DNA from: Parelaphostrongylus tenuis
Taxonomy: Eukaryota; Nematoda; Chromadorea; Rhabditida; Metastrongylidae
DNA length: 64,000 nt
Reading direction: 5' to 3'
Assembly: GCA_019055375.1 (NCBI GenBank)
Contig: JAHQIW010000389.1
Span: 186,001 to 250,000 of the forward strand
Translations under genes and position numbers: made by a program
The notes under the pieces: model-generated
What the model was told of the DNA's origin: nothing
Database searches by the model: none
The model's input: only the letters and a program-made list of their open reading frames with translations
Shown here: in pieces, positions 47,601-56,759 of the stretch
Layout of the letters: each line of letters opens with the position of its first letter
How positions within the stretch are numbered: position 1 is the stretch's first letter

Positions 47601-49216
47601 TTACTAATTTGTTAGAGATGGACGATTGTTCATAGTACTTTGCCTGCTAATCATGATGTTGAGAAATCATGCCGTACTTTTGCTTCACATTCATCGTCGC
47701 TCTTTGGCAAGTGAAAGGAATCGAAATGAGTTGTTTCAATCCAAAACATATTTGGGAGATAATTTACGATGGTGAGAAGAGAAAACTGGAATCGCTTGAG
47801 ATCAATGACAAAATTGGATCGTTCTCATCAACTCATTTGCGCAATTTTTCTTCTCTTCAGAAAGGTAAAAGATATAATCTTTCCAATGACTTGATTCGTT
47901 GCGCACGCTATGATGACAGATCTCAAAGGTGGTCCTCGCCATTTTATAGCGAATCATTAGGGGGGATCATCTACAACAACGAGAAGAGAGGCACCAAACT
48001 AATATCCTTCCTTCAAAAAATAAAAAAAGGGTCTCAAAATACCAATAGTCTTTCGTCATCTTAATCTCTTTTTCAGACTTCATGTACTTGTTTTCGCTTA
48101 CAAAACGAAATGTCTACCTGATAAAGTGCGAACATTTGCACTTTTTATCAAATTTGACAGTTGTTTAAGAAAAGAAATTAAAATAGTTACAGAATGTCTA
48201 AAAAACAAAGGTAAAGCGCTCGGTGTCCAGCAACCCAGAGACGATGCAACATCTACTCGACTTCACTAGACATCGTTTGAAGTGACTGAAGGCATATCTG
48301 GCTGGCCTACAGATGCATGAAATCAGCGCGTTGCTATCTTTCCAGATAGGTCTCATACCAATCCGCTGGCTCCGGAATGACAGAAGGCTTGGTGAGCCTT
48401 GGGGACGGGATCGATCAACTGACTACGTGTTTGTCACAAGGCATCTATAAACACAACGTCGCATGTGCCCATTGTGCTCGAATAGTAGGAGATAATTTCG
48501 ATTATGATATTTTCAGCTGGCATTCAAATGACTGGAATGCTCTAATTATCGCGTAAGCTAGTTGTTCATGAAAATCTCTCCCGATTTTGCTGTAGTGTGC
48601 AAACCCTTCATGACCCTTCCCATGATGTTCAACATGAAGACAATAGAAAAATCGGTAGTTTTACACAATGATAACGAAACCATTTTAGTCTCACATCAGT
48701 CATTCATTGAGGAAAAAATTTTAATGACAAACAACGACAATTTCACATTTTTGTGTAGGAATACAAGAAAATCGTAAGAAATAAGTGTTTCCTGACCAAC
48801 TTTGTGATGTGGCTTTCACTCACATAAACGCTAAGAGCGTTTTTTTTTTTGATTTTGTAAACTTTTCAAAGTGCAAAAATAATTGTAAACATAACAGGCC
48901 GAAGGTAAATCGAAATAAAACTCGGAAACTTGAGAAATTAAGAACGAACCAAGATGAATGTAAATCTCCTGTGCACTCCAACCACTGCTTGGTGCTAGTA
49001 TCTTACCCGTGGCAGTATCATACCTAAAATATGTGCAGAAATATCATTTGTGAACATCTTGACGATTATATTGTGCTTACTCTAGTGGTCGACGTTGTCC
49101 ACCTTCACGATAGTACAAACCATGGGCTCCAGGAACAACGGACTGCACCGACGAAAACACTATGCCCCCTTCATCACTTGCCACCTCGACAGGTTCAATT
49201 TGTAGACGTACCCATG
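31097..49216 (-). CDS. TDP-43-NTD / coiled-coil / CBM48 protein, whole gene
   Basis: Minus-strand exons: 49081-49216, 48950-49023, 47055-47147, 45959-46086, 45595-45684, 41036-41125, 40532-40621, 40341-40468, 36467-36634, 36357-36392, 35926-36045, 35692-35759, 35478-35533, 35161-35249, 34989-35060, 34790-34927, 34221-34304, 34023-34040, 32992-33126, 32842-32962, 31097-31249. Donors are GTAAG/GTGAG-like and acceptors mostly YAG. Reading phase matches at every junction except 40341/36634, where an exon is probably missing. The 5' exon with the start codon lies right of 49216 and was not found. The product is about 700 residues: TDP-43-like N-terminal domain, basic linker, coiled coil, Pro/Ser/Tyr linker, glycogen-binding module. 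No kinase or RNA-binding (RRM) domain is seen. Such a build suggests a scaffold that self-associates and binds glycogen; this is inference. One exon holds a frameshift. Confidence 0.75.
31385..31550 (-). repeat. tRNA-derived SINE, family A
   Basis: On the plus strand: terminal stem-loop CGCTTCTAGCGG, TGGTATGATG, then ATGCAAAACTTATGCGTC, then GACTCGAACCC (reverse complement of box B), then GCGCGTGCTC and ACGCCCGTTTTGCTTACC. The order matches the copy at 31682 and the better copy at 19213. Confidence 0.6.
31682..31845 (-). repeat. tRNA-derived SINE, family A, tandem neighbour
   Basis: Same layout and orientation as 31385-31550 (CGCTTCTAGCGGTAG, GCAAAACTTCCGCGTC, GGGACTCGAACCC, CCGCCCGCTTAGCTCATCAC), about 130 bp away. 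Both lie in the gap between the two CBM exons. Confidence 0.6.
33355..33595. repeat. Inverted pair of tRNA-derived SINE heads
   Basis: CGTAGTGCCTAGTGGTCAGTG (plus strand, 33360) and, on the minus strand, CGTAGTGCCAAGTGGTTAGTG (from 33581) are two copies of one tRNA-like head facing each other. Each is followed by a box B region (GCTGATTCCATCTCC and GGTTCGATCTCC). The pair lies in the intron between exons 33126 and 34023 and could fold as a long imperfect hairpin in the pre-mRNA. Confidence 0.55.
34560..34732 (+). repeat. tRNA-derived SINE-like copy with terminal hairpin
   Basis: GGGTTCTACTCCCTCCCAGG, CAATCACCCAACACTC and a terminal region GACATCATAACACTGC with AAAGTGTT on both sides match the tail of family A in plus orientation. 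The head is diverged. It is intronic, between exons 34304 and 34790. Confidence 0.4.
34790..36634 (-). CDS. Coiled-coil exons, C-terminal block
   Basis: Eight exons with matching phases: 36467-36634 (VTSLEAKIADLLEEKTQLVN ... ELEAAQNDLREARN), 36357-36392 (IQEIGEKEEEI), 35926-36045 (NLHNVIADLRSSLATAKKEK...), 35692-35759 (VAYLQNQLTLLSDPDRLAPP), 35478-35533 (SPKMRSTLDNVDESAKAQ), 35161-35249 (IRSLETKLQLANQSF...), 34989-35060 (DTMKHVVHLENENGRLRGIT), 34790-34927 (VLEEKDARLRDLADERSRLQ ... CQWWSD). A proline-rich break (APPPPSSPK) splits the coiled coil in two. Two acceptors are TTAAG rather than CAG; at 35249 an alternative acceptor 12 bases upstream (ACTAAG) is also in phase. Confidence 0.75.
35581..35640. 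repeat. (AT)n microsatellite
   Basis: TATATA tract with TATG interruptions, in the intron between exons 35533 and 35692. Confidence 0.9.
36640..40330. other. Large intronic region, one exon probably hidden
   Basis: Between two coiled-coil exons whose phases do not match, so at least one exon should be here. A minus-strand frame at 37185-37427 (SLITLKQLSEAEIEAYINIT) and frames at 39050-39360 are open but do not look like coiled coil and have no convincing splice pair. Nothing else is recognised. Confidence 0.35.
40341..45684 (-). CDS. Coiled-coil exons, N-terminal block
   Basis: Three exons of exactly 90 bp (45595-45684, 41036-41125, 40532-40621) and one of about 128 bp (40341-40468). They encode heptad-rich text: EIEKLLDANEELKLR, IKELKEELREEIRHNLELQQ, HSELQDAFEKAKL, IIEKDEELRQKDQEIAQLLH. 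All have strong Glu/Lys/Leu periodicity. The first exon reads SDNNTVNQLVEQKKQ in the incoming phase, then hits a stop; it continues as a coiled coil only after a one-base shift at the CCC run 45638-45640 (plus strand). The donor at 40341 (GTTTTT) is weak and its phase does not meet the next exon, so one exon is probably missed between 36.6 and 40.3 kb. Confidence 0.7.
41130..43940. other. Large intron, no supported gene
   Basis: Part of the 4.5-kb intron of the TDP-43-NTD/CBM gene. It has a (AT)n-like tract at 41262-41330. Short frames at 41393-41677 (plus) and 41765-41947 (minus) are unsupported. The remainder is AT-rich single-copy sequence as far as I can see. Confidence 0.4.
44059..44101 (-). 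ncRNA. Hammerhead ribozyme D-left (defective core)
   Basis: Minus strand: stem I, stem II (GUC/GAC), GAAA and stem III are kept, but the core reads GUGACAA instead of CUGANGA (two substitutions at conserved positions). Expected to be inactive. Confidence 0.75.
44311..44353 (+). ncRNA. Hammerhead ribozyme D-right
   Basis: Plus strand: GCCCGA, CUGACGA, stem II GUC/GAC, GAAA, ACAC/GUGU, cleavage after GUA, then UCGGCU. Stem I keeps four good pairs because one G is missing from UCGGGC. The core is intact. Confidence 0.87.
44432..44989 (+). mobile_element. Mariner deletion derivative with long TIRs
   Basis: Terminal inverted repeats of about 75 bp: AGCACTATGAGCAATAAACA at the left matches the reverse complement of the right end, both continuing through CCAAATTTAATAACC and ending near ATATCGTTCA. 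Inside, shifted frames read MELSWEQIRLLLMHGYCV and RTIRKWFASLKLEETVW, the helix-turn-helix N-terminus of a mariner transposase. The catalytic part is missing and frames are broken. It begins 11 bp after the hammerhead element's target duplication. Confidence 0.8.
45959..47147 (-). CDS. Linker exons of the TDP-43-NTD/CBM gene
   Basis: Exon 47055-47147 encodes AHGSKHGSHYADYTKASQQF and ends in a short helix (EKNISAVQKLI). Exon 45959-46086 encodes TAGLTYGVKAPRAEKTTRTS, then a basic Ser/Arg stretch and QPENVHISDE. Junction codons are completed across introns (G+CT Ala and G+CA Ala). The region is hydrophilic and rich in Ser, Thr and Arg, so probably disordered and a candidate for phosphorylation. 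No catalytic motif is seen. The introns on both sides are 0.9-1.8 kb. Confidence 0.65.
46100..47050. other. Intron, nothing recognised
   Basis: AT-rich intron between exons 46086 and 47055; no repeats or frames of note. Confidence 0.4.
47669..48064 (+). CDS. Plus-strand frame nested in an intron, uncertain
   Basis: An open frame of 131 codons on the strand opposite the host gene, inside its intron 47148-48949. It starts with a hydrophobic stretch (MPYFCFTFIVALW) like a weak signal peptide. Two similar segments follow (EIIYDGEKRK and GIIYNNEKRG). A possible donor (AAAG|GTAAAAG) lies after LQK. A second frame at 48562-48777 follows a TTTTCAG acceptor. I recognise no family; it may be a nested gene or chance. 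Confidence 0.2.
   Translation: MPYFCFTFIVALWQVKGIEMSCFNPKHIWEIIYDGEKRKLESLEINDKIGSFSSTHLRNFSSLQKGKRYNLSNDLIRCARYDDRSQRWSSPFYSESLGGIIYNNEKRGTKLISFLQKIKKGSQNTNSLSSS
48215..48480 (-). repeat. SINE family B, diverged copy
   Basis: Blocks in family B order: CATCGTTTGAAGTGACTGAA, GCATATCTGGC, CCAGATAGGTCTCATACCAA, GAAGGCTTGGTGAGCC, GATCGATCAACTGA (box B region, minus) and TGTGTTTATAG at the head. More diverged than the copies at 24950 and 61495. Intronic. Confidence 0.5.
48950..49216 (-). CDS. Exons for a TDP-43 N-terminal-type domain
   Basis: Two exons (49081-49216 and 48950-49023) join in phase as GAG Glu. The translation contains VRLQIEPVEVASDEGG, then VVPGAHGLYYRE, then GKILAPSSGW and EIYIHL. 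This follows the TDP-43 N-terminal domain throughout: acidic stretch with G(T/I)V, the conserved PGA.GL.YR turn, a variable loop, then a I-L-x-AP-x-x-GW motif and a final beta strand. In TDP-43 this ubiquitin/DIX-like fold drives head-to-tail oligomerisation (established knowledge). The preceding exon must end with one base, and its position is unknown. The donor after HL (GTTCGT) is weak, but the phase to the next exon fits exactly. Confidence 0.8.
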
Positions 49217-49219
49217 CTG

Positions 49220-49990
49220 AATACAATTACGACAAAAGTTATGAGTTAGTTCCCGACTGTTACTAATAATTGGCGAAGCAGAAGTTTTAATTCCAGTACG
49301 TTATGTTATGATTAACTCTATAATTATACAAGATTTTCATTTCTCAGCGTTTCTACTACCTAAGAGATACAGCACCCTTTTCACCTACACCCAAGACCCA
49401 TTATTGATTCAGATAATTCAAGCAAGCACCAGAAAAGTCTTGGTTCATCCTAATTGGGCAGCAGCTCCTCTTAGTGGCCCAGTTCCACTTCTTTTCAATG
49501 TGCTAGACGATAACGAGACCATATGTGGATCATTGGGCACTGTGTGCAATTTCATTTTTTCACTTAGTTTCGATTGGTAATCCCAAAATACTTCACGGTT
49601 TGGGTGACACACTGGGTAATAAACTGTAGTTCTATATTACATTTACGATTTACAAAAACATCCGCCAGGCACACTCTAGCGTCAAATAATGGCTTGCTAA
49701 ACATCATAACCTCTTTTTAACGGGGATTTTGTTCCAAAAATCTTAAAATGATTCATTTTCGTCAACGTATTGCGCAGAAGTTCATCCTTCGTCATACTGG
49801 AATCCTTCCTAATCACATATCGCAATACTTCCAATAGTTATGACGATGTTTCGAACATAATCATTTTTGTTTTTTACACAAGTGCTACTATCGTAAATTT
49901 TTTGGTACGGCCGATAATTTTACGTTAATAGATAAGCTGAAACGTTTAAGATCACACAGTCATGTACGGGAGACATCGATTCGCTTGACG
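49220..49990. other. 5' region of the minus-strand gene, no exon found
   Basis: The missing first exon should lie here or further right. A plus-strand frame at 49308-49580 is open but unsupported. No ATG followed by a donor in the required phase can be picked with confidence. Confidence 0.35.
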
Positions 49991-49997
49991 GCATATG

Positions 49998-50020
49998 TAC
50001 ATTTGTACATATATATATAT

Positions 50021-50052
<32 letters not shown>

Positions 50053-50056
50053 ATAC
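49998..50056. repeat. (AT)n microsatellite
   Basis: ATATAT tract with two TTATAT interruptions. Confidence 0.9.
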
Positions 50057-50289
50057 CGAGTGTAAAAAGCTCTAATAATTTTCCATTCTGTTTATTTGTA
50101 TTGATATCATATTCTTTTATCAGTGCTAACAATTTTACTGAATTCTTCGTTTTATTTTAGTCTAGAATTTGTTCTACCATTTGTCTATTTTCACTTGTGT
50201 CTAAGTTATGAATCGTGAGAATCAACGAATCGTATTAGTTGAGTTTTACAAAATGCTCGCCCATGCTTCAACCGTAGTTTCCTTCCACG

Positions 50290-51008
50290 CGCGTGTCAAA
50301 GCCGTTCAAAGCGCATCTACACTAGTGTAGCGAGTAGCCGAGGATTTTCCTTCAGTATGGACAACACGGAGTAATTCATTAGATTGAGATAAGGTGAATT
50401 TGACAGCCAGCCAGATGTCCCTGCGTCAAGAGGCCTGGAAAACTGCTCTTGATAGATGGTAATCATTTAACGGGCCGAATGCGCAAGATATCAGTCCAGC
50501 TGACACGTAACTCCGTCGGTGCCAAAATGTTAAGTACTCCAATGCTCCATTACGCCCTATGAAACTTGCTCGTGAAAAGCTGACAGTGTTGGTTTTGATG
50601 TTTCCGTTGATGAAGACAAACGGCGTTTTCCGGTGAAGCAAATGTCGGCCCAGACCATCACACAGGCCGGTGAATGAGTGTGGGCTATGGTTTTTTGCTA
50701 ATGCGGACTTCTCCTAGCCCCTCTTGAAATGTTGACGTTTATGGCAATTATAGAGTGGGTTGGCCTTGACATGCGCTTAGGACGAATACGGCGGAACCAT
50801 GTGTGAGCATCTTGTGCAACTCAACTGCTGCGACTCGTTAATTTTCACGACCCATAACTTGAGCATAACCGAAAGGAAACAAACAAACAAAACAGATTCC
50901 AGACCAAAAACCGAATAAGGAGTTCAATAAAATCATCAGCATCAATAAAAAAAAAACATCACATCAATGTTAAAATTAATGAGATGAAAATTATCGCAAC
51001 TTTTTACG
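50290..51008 (-). pseudogene. Tc1/mariner-type transposase pseudogene, second copy
   Basis: Aligns with 21960-23043 through the block HRKTPFVFING (compare GICATGKTLLVFINE), the GTGTAGCGAGTAGCC block at its left side and the 5' flank with ACAGATTCCAGACCAAAAAC. The middle of the transposase is largely deleted, so it is shorter than the first copy. No intact frame. Confidence 0.75.
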
Positions 51009-51009
51009 C

Positions 51010-53500
51010 AACCGAAAAAACTGGAGGAGAAATCAAAATCTCCGAAATTCTGAATTTTCCAAAAATCTTTACGTTAGGCCCAGTAGGTGTTGATGCGCAA
51101 CACCATCACCTGCTGTCGTAAAAACACTCGCTTATCCAACCAGTTAGCCGCTGTTTAAAATATGAGCTTTAACGAAAAGTATATTTGTTTTTCAACAGTA
51201 GGTGTTAAAGATCTGTAGATCTCTATGATCCCTCAAGTTTTACTTGAACAAATAAAACCCAATATGAGTAGTGATACTTTTGTTCAGATCCAAAAGTGGC
51301 TCTTATTTCTACATCGTATTGCTCATTGATTACTCATACGGTCGAAAATGTGTCGGACACTACTTCTCCTCGTCTTTGCTTTTTTCATTCTATTTATTGT
51401 CTTCGATTCTTCAGGTCAAGCTATCATTTTATATGACTCTGTTTGGCAAGACGACATGTCATAGCATTCAATGAAGCTCGATTAAGTGTATAATTATCTG
51501 AACACGGACATGACCATAACATTACGAAATAGTACAAAAGATAGTCTCGATCCTAAAGTGCCGCCTCAACTGCTATAAACTGAGAAATAAATGTTAATTC
51601 TCAATTAGTGGCACTAGTGATAAGAATAATGATAAATCCTTCGGTTTTCGAAAAAAGCGCATTTGTAAAAAAAAAAACATCGTTTCACACCATGTTTGAA
51701 CACGAAGGCTTACTAGCGGCATTTGTTTGCAACATGACTAACACTCTCCTCAAACTGCATAGTATACTAAGTACTTGTTTTGTTTCTATGGAGATTTCAG
51801 AAGTTGCGATCTTCAAAATTGGCCATTACTCGATGCAATCACCCCAATCACTTTTACTTTTATTCGTCTGCTGTGATGACTCAGATCATCTCTTCGTTTT
51901 CTGCTTGCCAGATGTTTCATCGGAGACGGCCAATGAAGTGAGCAAGGATCAATTATAGAATAGATGTCAGTTCTGATGGTCCAAATGACGAATTATTCTT
52001 GTCATTTGTTTGTGGAAACGTATATATTGAGTTCTTCATACATGAAAGCTGCGAAGGAGAAGTTTTTGAAATCACTAAACCAAAAGTTAGTAATAGCAAG
52101 ATAATGACTACTTTTTTCTTTATCACGTTACTTGACGCGTATCGGCGTGCTTCTCCTGTGTGAGGCCCAGTAATTGTAGCATTCGATTCGTCACCTCACA
52201 TTCATCGTCTGTTTGAGGATTTCATCCTCCTCACAAACATCATAGAATTCTGGTCGAGCACATATCTTGTAATTTCGAGGACAGCCAGGCTGAGGCGCTC
52301 CGTGGGGCGTTTATTATTGATTGTTGATGGGTGGGGGTCGGAGGCATCAATTCTGGTCGAACTACGCTGCGCATCACTGACCACTCGGCCACATATTTCA
52401 GAATAATAATACTACCGATTATATGCATATTAATAATTATAAGGATAGTTAATTTTAGGTTACACATGGACAAGGTTACACTATGTTATAAGGAGTAAAC
52501 TCAACAAACTCGATAAGAGATCTCAGTTAGGAGTTTGTTATGGGTTAGAAGCTCTACTGATATTTTCAAATATGTTTATGTCGCGACAATCATGTGCCGT
52601 CATTACATTCTTTCCATTTACAACTCCAGAATGAGATATAGTTGCTTTACAATTGTTACTGTACTTATTTTATTATCCTTTTAATGAGAAGTATTAGACG
52701 TCTATTTGCTGTTGAGAACAAATAAAGGTCGCCTATAATTGCGTTTTATTATAGCGATGCATTCTACTAATATCGAACGATGTCAGTTTTCTGCTCCTAT
52801 GACGCTAAACATTGCTTGCAGCCTTCCACGACGTCGTCGATCGATATCTCCGAGGCAATGAGAATGATTCCACAATTTACTTGAATTCAGTAATAAACGT
52901 TAGAAAAAGAGAATTTCACATACATTGACTATATTTAATTCAGAATGTTCATGAAACCGTCTATAACTCACTTTTAGACAGCGGACTTAGCACATCAGTC
53001 GTCATCACGTATTCTGAACAAAAGCACAGACTGAGAAGAAACTCCAGTCATATTAGGCGAAAAGGACGAAGAAAGAAGAGAATGTAAGCAAAAATGTAGT
53101 GCACTGCCAATTCAACAATACGACAATAATCAGATATGCTTGTATGAAGCCAATACAAGCCACAGTACAGTTAAGACTATTGGACGTCAAGCCGACACGT
53201 TGATGAATGTGTTGCCTGCTTGCAGCTGGAGCCGCATTATGTATGAGCGAGAAAGCCTACTCAAAGGAAAAAAACGAAAAGACTCTCCCGCCCCTTCAGA
53301 CAAGTCATGCTACTTGGACAACGATATTGGTTCTATCGACAATTTTATTTACCTCATTACTGACGGAAAACGAAAAACATGCCACGGGGTACGCTTGAGG
53401 TAAACGACACTTTCACATATCAGCACCATTGTGTTTATATTCGCTTTTCTCCTCCCTCGCGCTCGCAAAAGATAAAAGATAATAGGAATGATTTCTTACA
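51010..53500. other. No supported gene
   Basis: Open frame at 51608-51958 (plus, 116 codons) has an unremarkable composition and no splice context. At 52240-52384 GGGTGGGGGTCGGAGGCATC is a GC-rich island of unknown origin. Nothing else is supported. Confidence 0.35.
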
Positions 53501-53524
53501 AGTGTACGTCTTGAGAATGCTCTT

Positions 53525-54010
53525 GTCGCGTACAAATCGCATGGATCTAGGATGACAAAAATCAAGGCATCATCTTAACGTCGAAAACTAATGTTTTTTT
53601 TTCTAGTTATAGCCATGTACATAACATGTCATACTGTAAAATGTTGGTTACGACATCACACGTCAAAAACAACAAGCCCGTGTGCACACTAAGACGCTAA
53701 GTCCAATGACGTTAGTGATGCTCTCTAACCAAGTTGGAAGATATTCGTCTAAGAAGATTGAATGGTTTGCAAAAAATTCGTCTCCCATTGAGGGAGAAGA
53801 GCGAGCTGAACTCCCGACTGATGTCGAATTTTTGTGTACCGCTCAACTTTCTTAGATGATCATTTCAACGCTACACCACTACTAGAAAGCAGTTAAATCA
53901 AAAATATATTGGTTACACAATTGGAAAAAGTTACATTGTATCGATAATGGATTACGAATCGCCGTATTAAAATGGTGGATGTTTCAAATGTATGTGAAAA
54001 GTATTTGTTA
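53525..54010 (+). repeat. Dispersed repeat, copy 1 (with 180-bp insert)
   Basis: Shares ACAAATCGCATGGATCTA, TAGCCATGTACATAACATGT, GTGCACACTAAGACGCTAA and GAATGGTTTGCAAA with 56153-56460, in order. Near 53783 it gains about 180 bp that the other copy lacks, after which similarity resumes (TATTAAAATGGTGGATGTTT against TATTAGAGTGGCGGTTATTT). No coding capacity. Confidence 0.65.
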
Positions 54011-54019
54011 TTCAGCATT

Positions 54020-56140
54020 CTGTACAATGTACTCCAGAATATTACTGCGCACAATATACAAAAAGACGTTCCAATGGTTCATTGATGATCTAGTATAGTT
54101 AGTACGAGTCATGCATAGTATGACTGAGAAACTAACTGATGTTTTCAAGGCCATATTCGGTTGAAAAATCTATCAAAGGAATCAAAGCGTGTAATGACAG
54201 ACTACGGATTGTCAGGCATATGATAGAAAAAGATTCACGTAGTTCATTGAGAAGACATGTTGCACTAAGTGTATGAAGGAGAATCACTAACCATTTACCG
54301 ACTCTTCTCAAATGAGGTCATAATCGCTGATATCCAGCAAACGAATCAATAACAAACTAATTAAAAAATAAGGGTACAGTCCATGAACGAGGAGAACAAG
54401 ATAAACGCAGATAAAAGACTCGGTAATGGTCGATAAAGAGAATTATGAGTCCAACGGAGTTTTACAAAGGAGAACAAAAATAGAACTGGGTAATTGCTGT
54501 TGGAAATCCGTGTAATGAGAGTCAGACGGGACTCTTGCTTATTTATCGCCCTGAACAAATCTAATCGAAAAAAAAAATCACCCGATCAGTTATAAACAAA
54601 ACAACAGGGAAGAGAGATGGTCACAAGGTCGTACGCCTAGCTGCGATTCACCAGGTGTGGAGACAGTATTTGGTAACGACTTGAGAAGCCTCTTGAAACG
54701 ACCATATAGAATCTCTGAGAAAGAAGCTAGATCGGTTTCCCAATATGTTGGCTATTACTTCTCAGCATAAACCGAACTACCACGTAAGTGAGCCTTATCA
54801 TATTTTGACTCGAACCAAGAGAAGATTGTATGTGATAACAAATGTGTGGCAAAATGCAGTGTTAGAGGAGATGTTTCATAGGGAGACTTCTGATAAACGA
54901 TAAATGAGGTTTTCAGTACAATGAAGACGCCGATACAATGAGAATCAGAGAGGCGGGAAGTCGGTAGGGAAAGAAACGTCATCACATACGAGTCGACAAG
55001 CGCACACGAAAGTGATTATAAAATAAATTCCTTTGGTGAATGTAAAGTATTTCCTTTTACTTGATACATCGATATGAACTGCATCAATGAAATCAAACAA
55101 ACATATGAAATGTTCATTGTAAAATAGTACGATACGACATGATATGATGAATCCGTTAAAAAGAGCAAAATAAGCTCAAAGTGTAATATGATTGATTTGT
55201 AAGTGAGAGTGTGAACTGTTTAACACATCAAACAGTTACGGCTTTTGTTTGCAAAGCCATGACTAGCTCCGTTCGCTGAACGATTTATGCGCTGTACTCA
55301 ATCATGACTAATAGGTTGTAGGAAAAGCTCTGTTGCACTGCCTAAAAAAATGATTTTTATGCATGTATTTCGTGCGAAATTTGAGATAATCAAGAAGTTT
55401 ATTTTCTTGCCTATCGCACCCGAGTGACTATCACTTATTCCGTGTGGTACAGCACTCTCTGAGAGGCAAGAAGTTCCAAAATGTTCCCGAAATTGAGCCA
55501 AATTTTCAAATTTTCTTCAATTCAGAGAATTGCAAGTTTACTGCCGCGGAATCTTTATGTTGCCGGATATGTAGCTGAATTAAGCGCAAGTGTTGTACAA
55601 ATAATTTTTTTTCTATGCATTACGAAAGTACGACAGGGCTTTTTCTAGAATCTATTACACCGTCTAATCTATTCGCCACAGCTTTCTGCAAAAACGAAAA
55701 AAATTCCAGAACTCTTAAGTAGAAGATCATATCTACATTGACGTGAGGTTGTTGCTGGATAGTAAATCAGGTAATCATGAAAACTTAGACAGATACAATA
55801 TCGTTTCAATTGCCTCATATCATGTGCTCATCGGTATAGCAATAACATTTTCTCTCATTCCCCTATATTCCAGTATAACCTGCCTGCGAAAAATTATTTC
55901 CATATCAGTTGTTGTCGTGGATAAATTGATACCGAAATAAAGAAAAAGTCTATCAAATAGGAAAAATGTATAGGCAGAATTCAAAATATTGACGAGAGGA
56001 ACGTTCACAGAAAATTTATTGCCATGACATGCGTTCGAACTAAACAATAACTTCATATATCGTTGTCACCGCGATCAATCTCGCCTTTATAGAAAGTTGA
56101 GCGTGGTCTCTGGAAAGTTCTAAGTTTACTGTGTTGACAC
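54020..56140. other. No supported gene
   Basis: AT-rich. Frames on the minus strand at 54361-55501 are short and unsupported. A remnant of the hammerhead element's GAGCGTGGTCTC motif is at 56099. Confidence 0.35.
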
Positions 56141-56152
56141 TAGTTCTGTGCC

Positions 56153-56460
56153 ACACAAATCGCATGGATCTAAAATAGAACTGGAACCAGTACATCGTGT
56201 TTACAATAGAAACCATTGTTTTCTTCTTTTTCTAAATGGATAGCTATGTACGTGACATATCGTAGTGTTCAGTGATGGTTGCAACATCAGACGTTACGCA
56301 ACAACAAGAAGTCCAAGTGCACACTAAGACGCTAATTCTAATAGCATTAATGCTGTTCTTCAACACTGTTGCGCATATCAAAACGGCCGAAAACATGGTT
56401 TGCAAAGTCCAATATTAGAGTGGCGGTTATTTCAACTATTTGTGAAACGTGTCGTAATTC
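56153..56460 (+). repeat. Dispersed repeat, copy 2
   Basis: Partner of 53525-54010, with the same ordered blocks and no 180-bp insert. An open frame continues to 56753, but the part inside the repeat is not conserved between copies as protein. Confidence 0.6.
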
Positions 56461-56759
56461 GATCGCGCATCTTATGCAGACTGTGTCTCGGGTGCTCATC
56501 ATTACAGTGGTCAAGTCATAAAAACACATTAAAAAAGTTAAAGAAACATTTCCCGATGATAGGAAGAAAAACTGTGACTAATGGAAACCCGTACACCGTT
56601 TACATGACCTCATTTGGCGCAGCTCAGTGCATTGACGTGCCACACGCGCAGTTGACCAATAAGTGGTTCGCTATCGCAATACTTAAACATTTCAAGGATA
56701 TCAAAAGTTTGTTGACGTATTCATATGGAATAGACGACTATAAGCCAATTTGATGTCAT

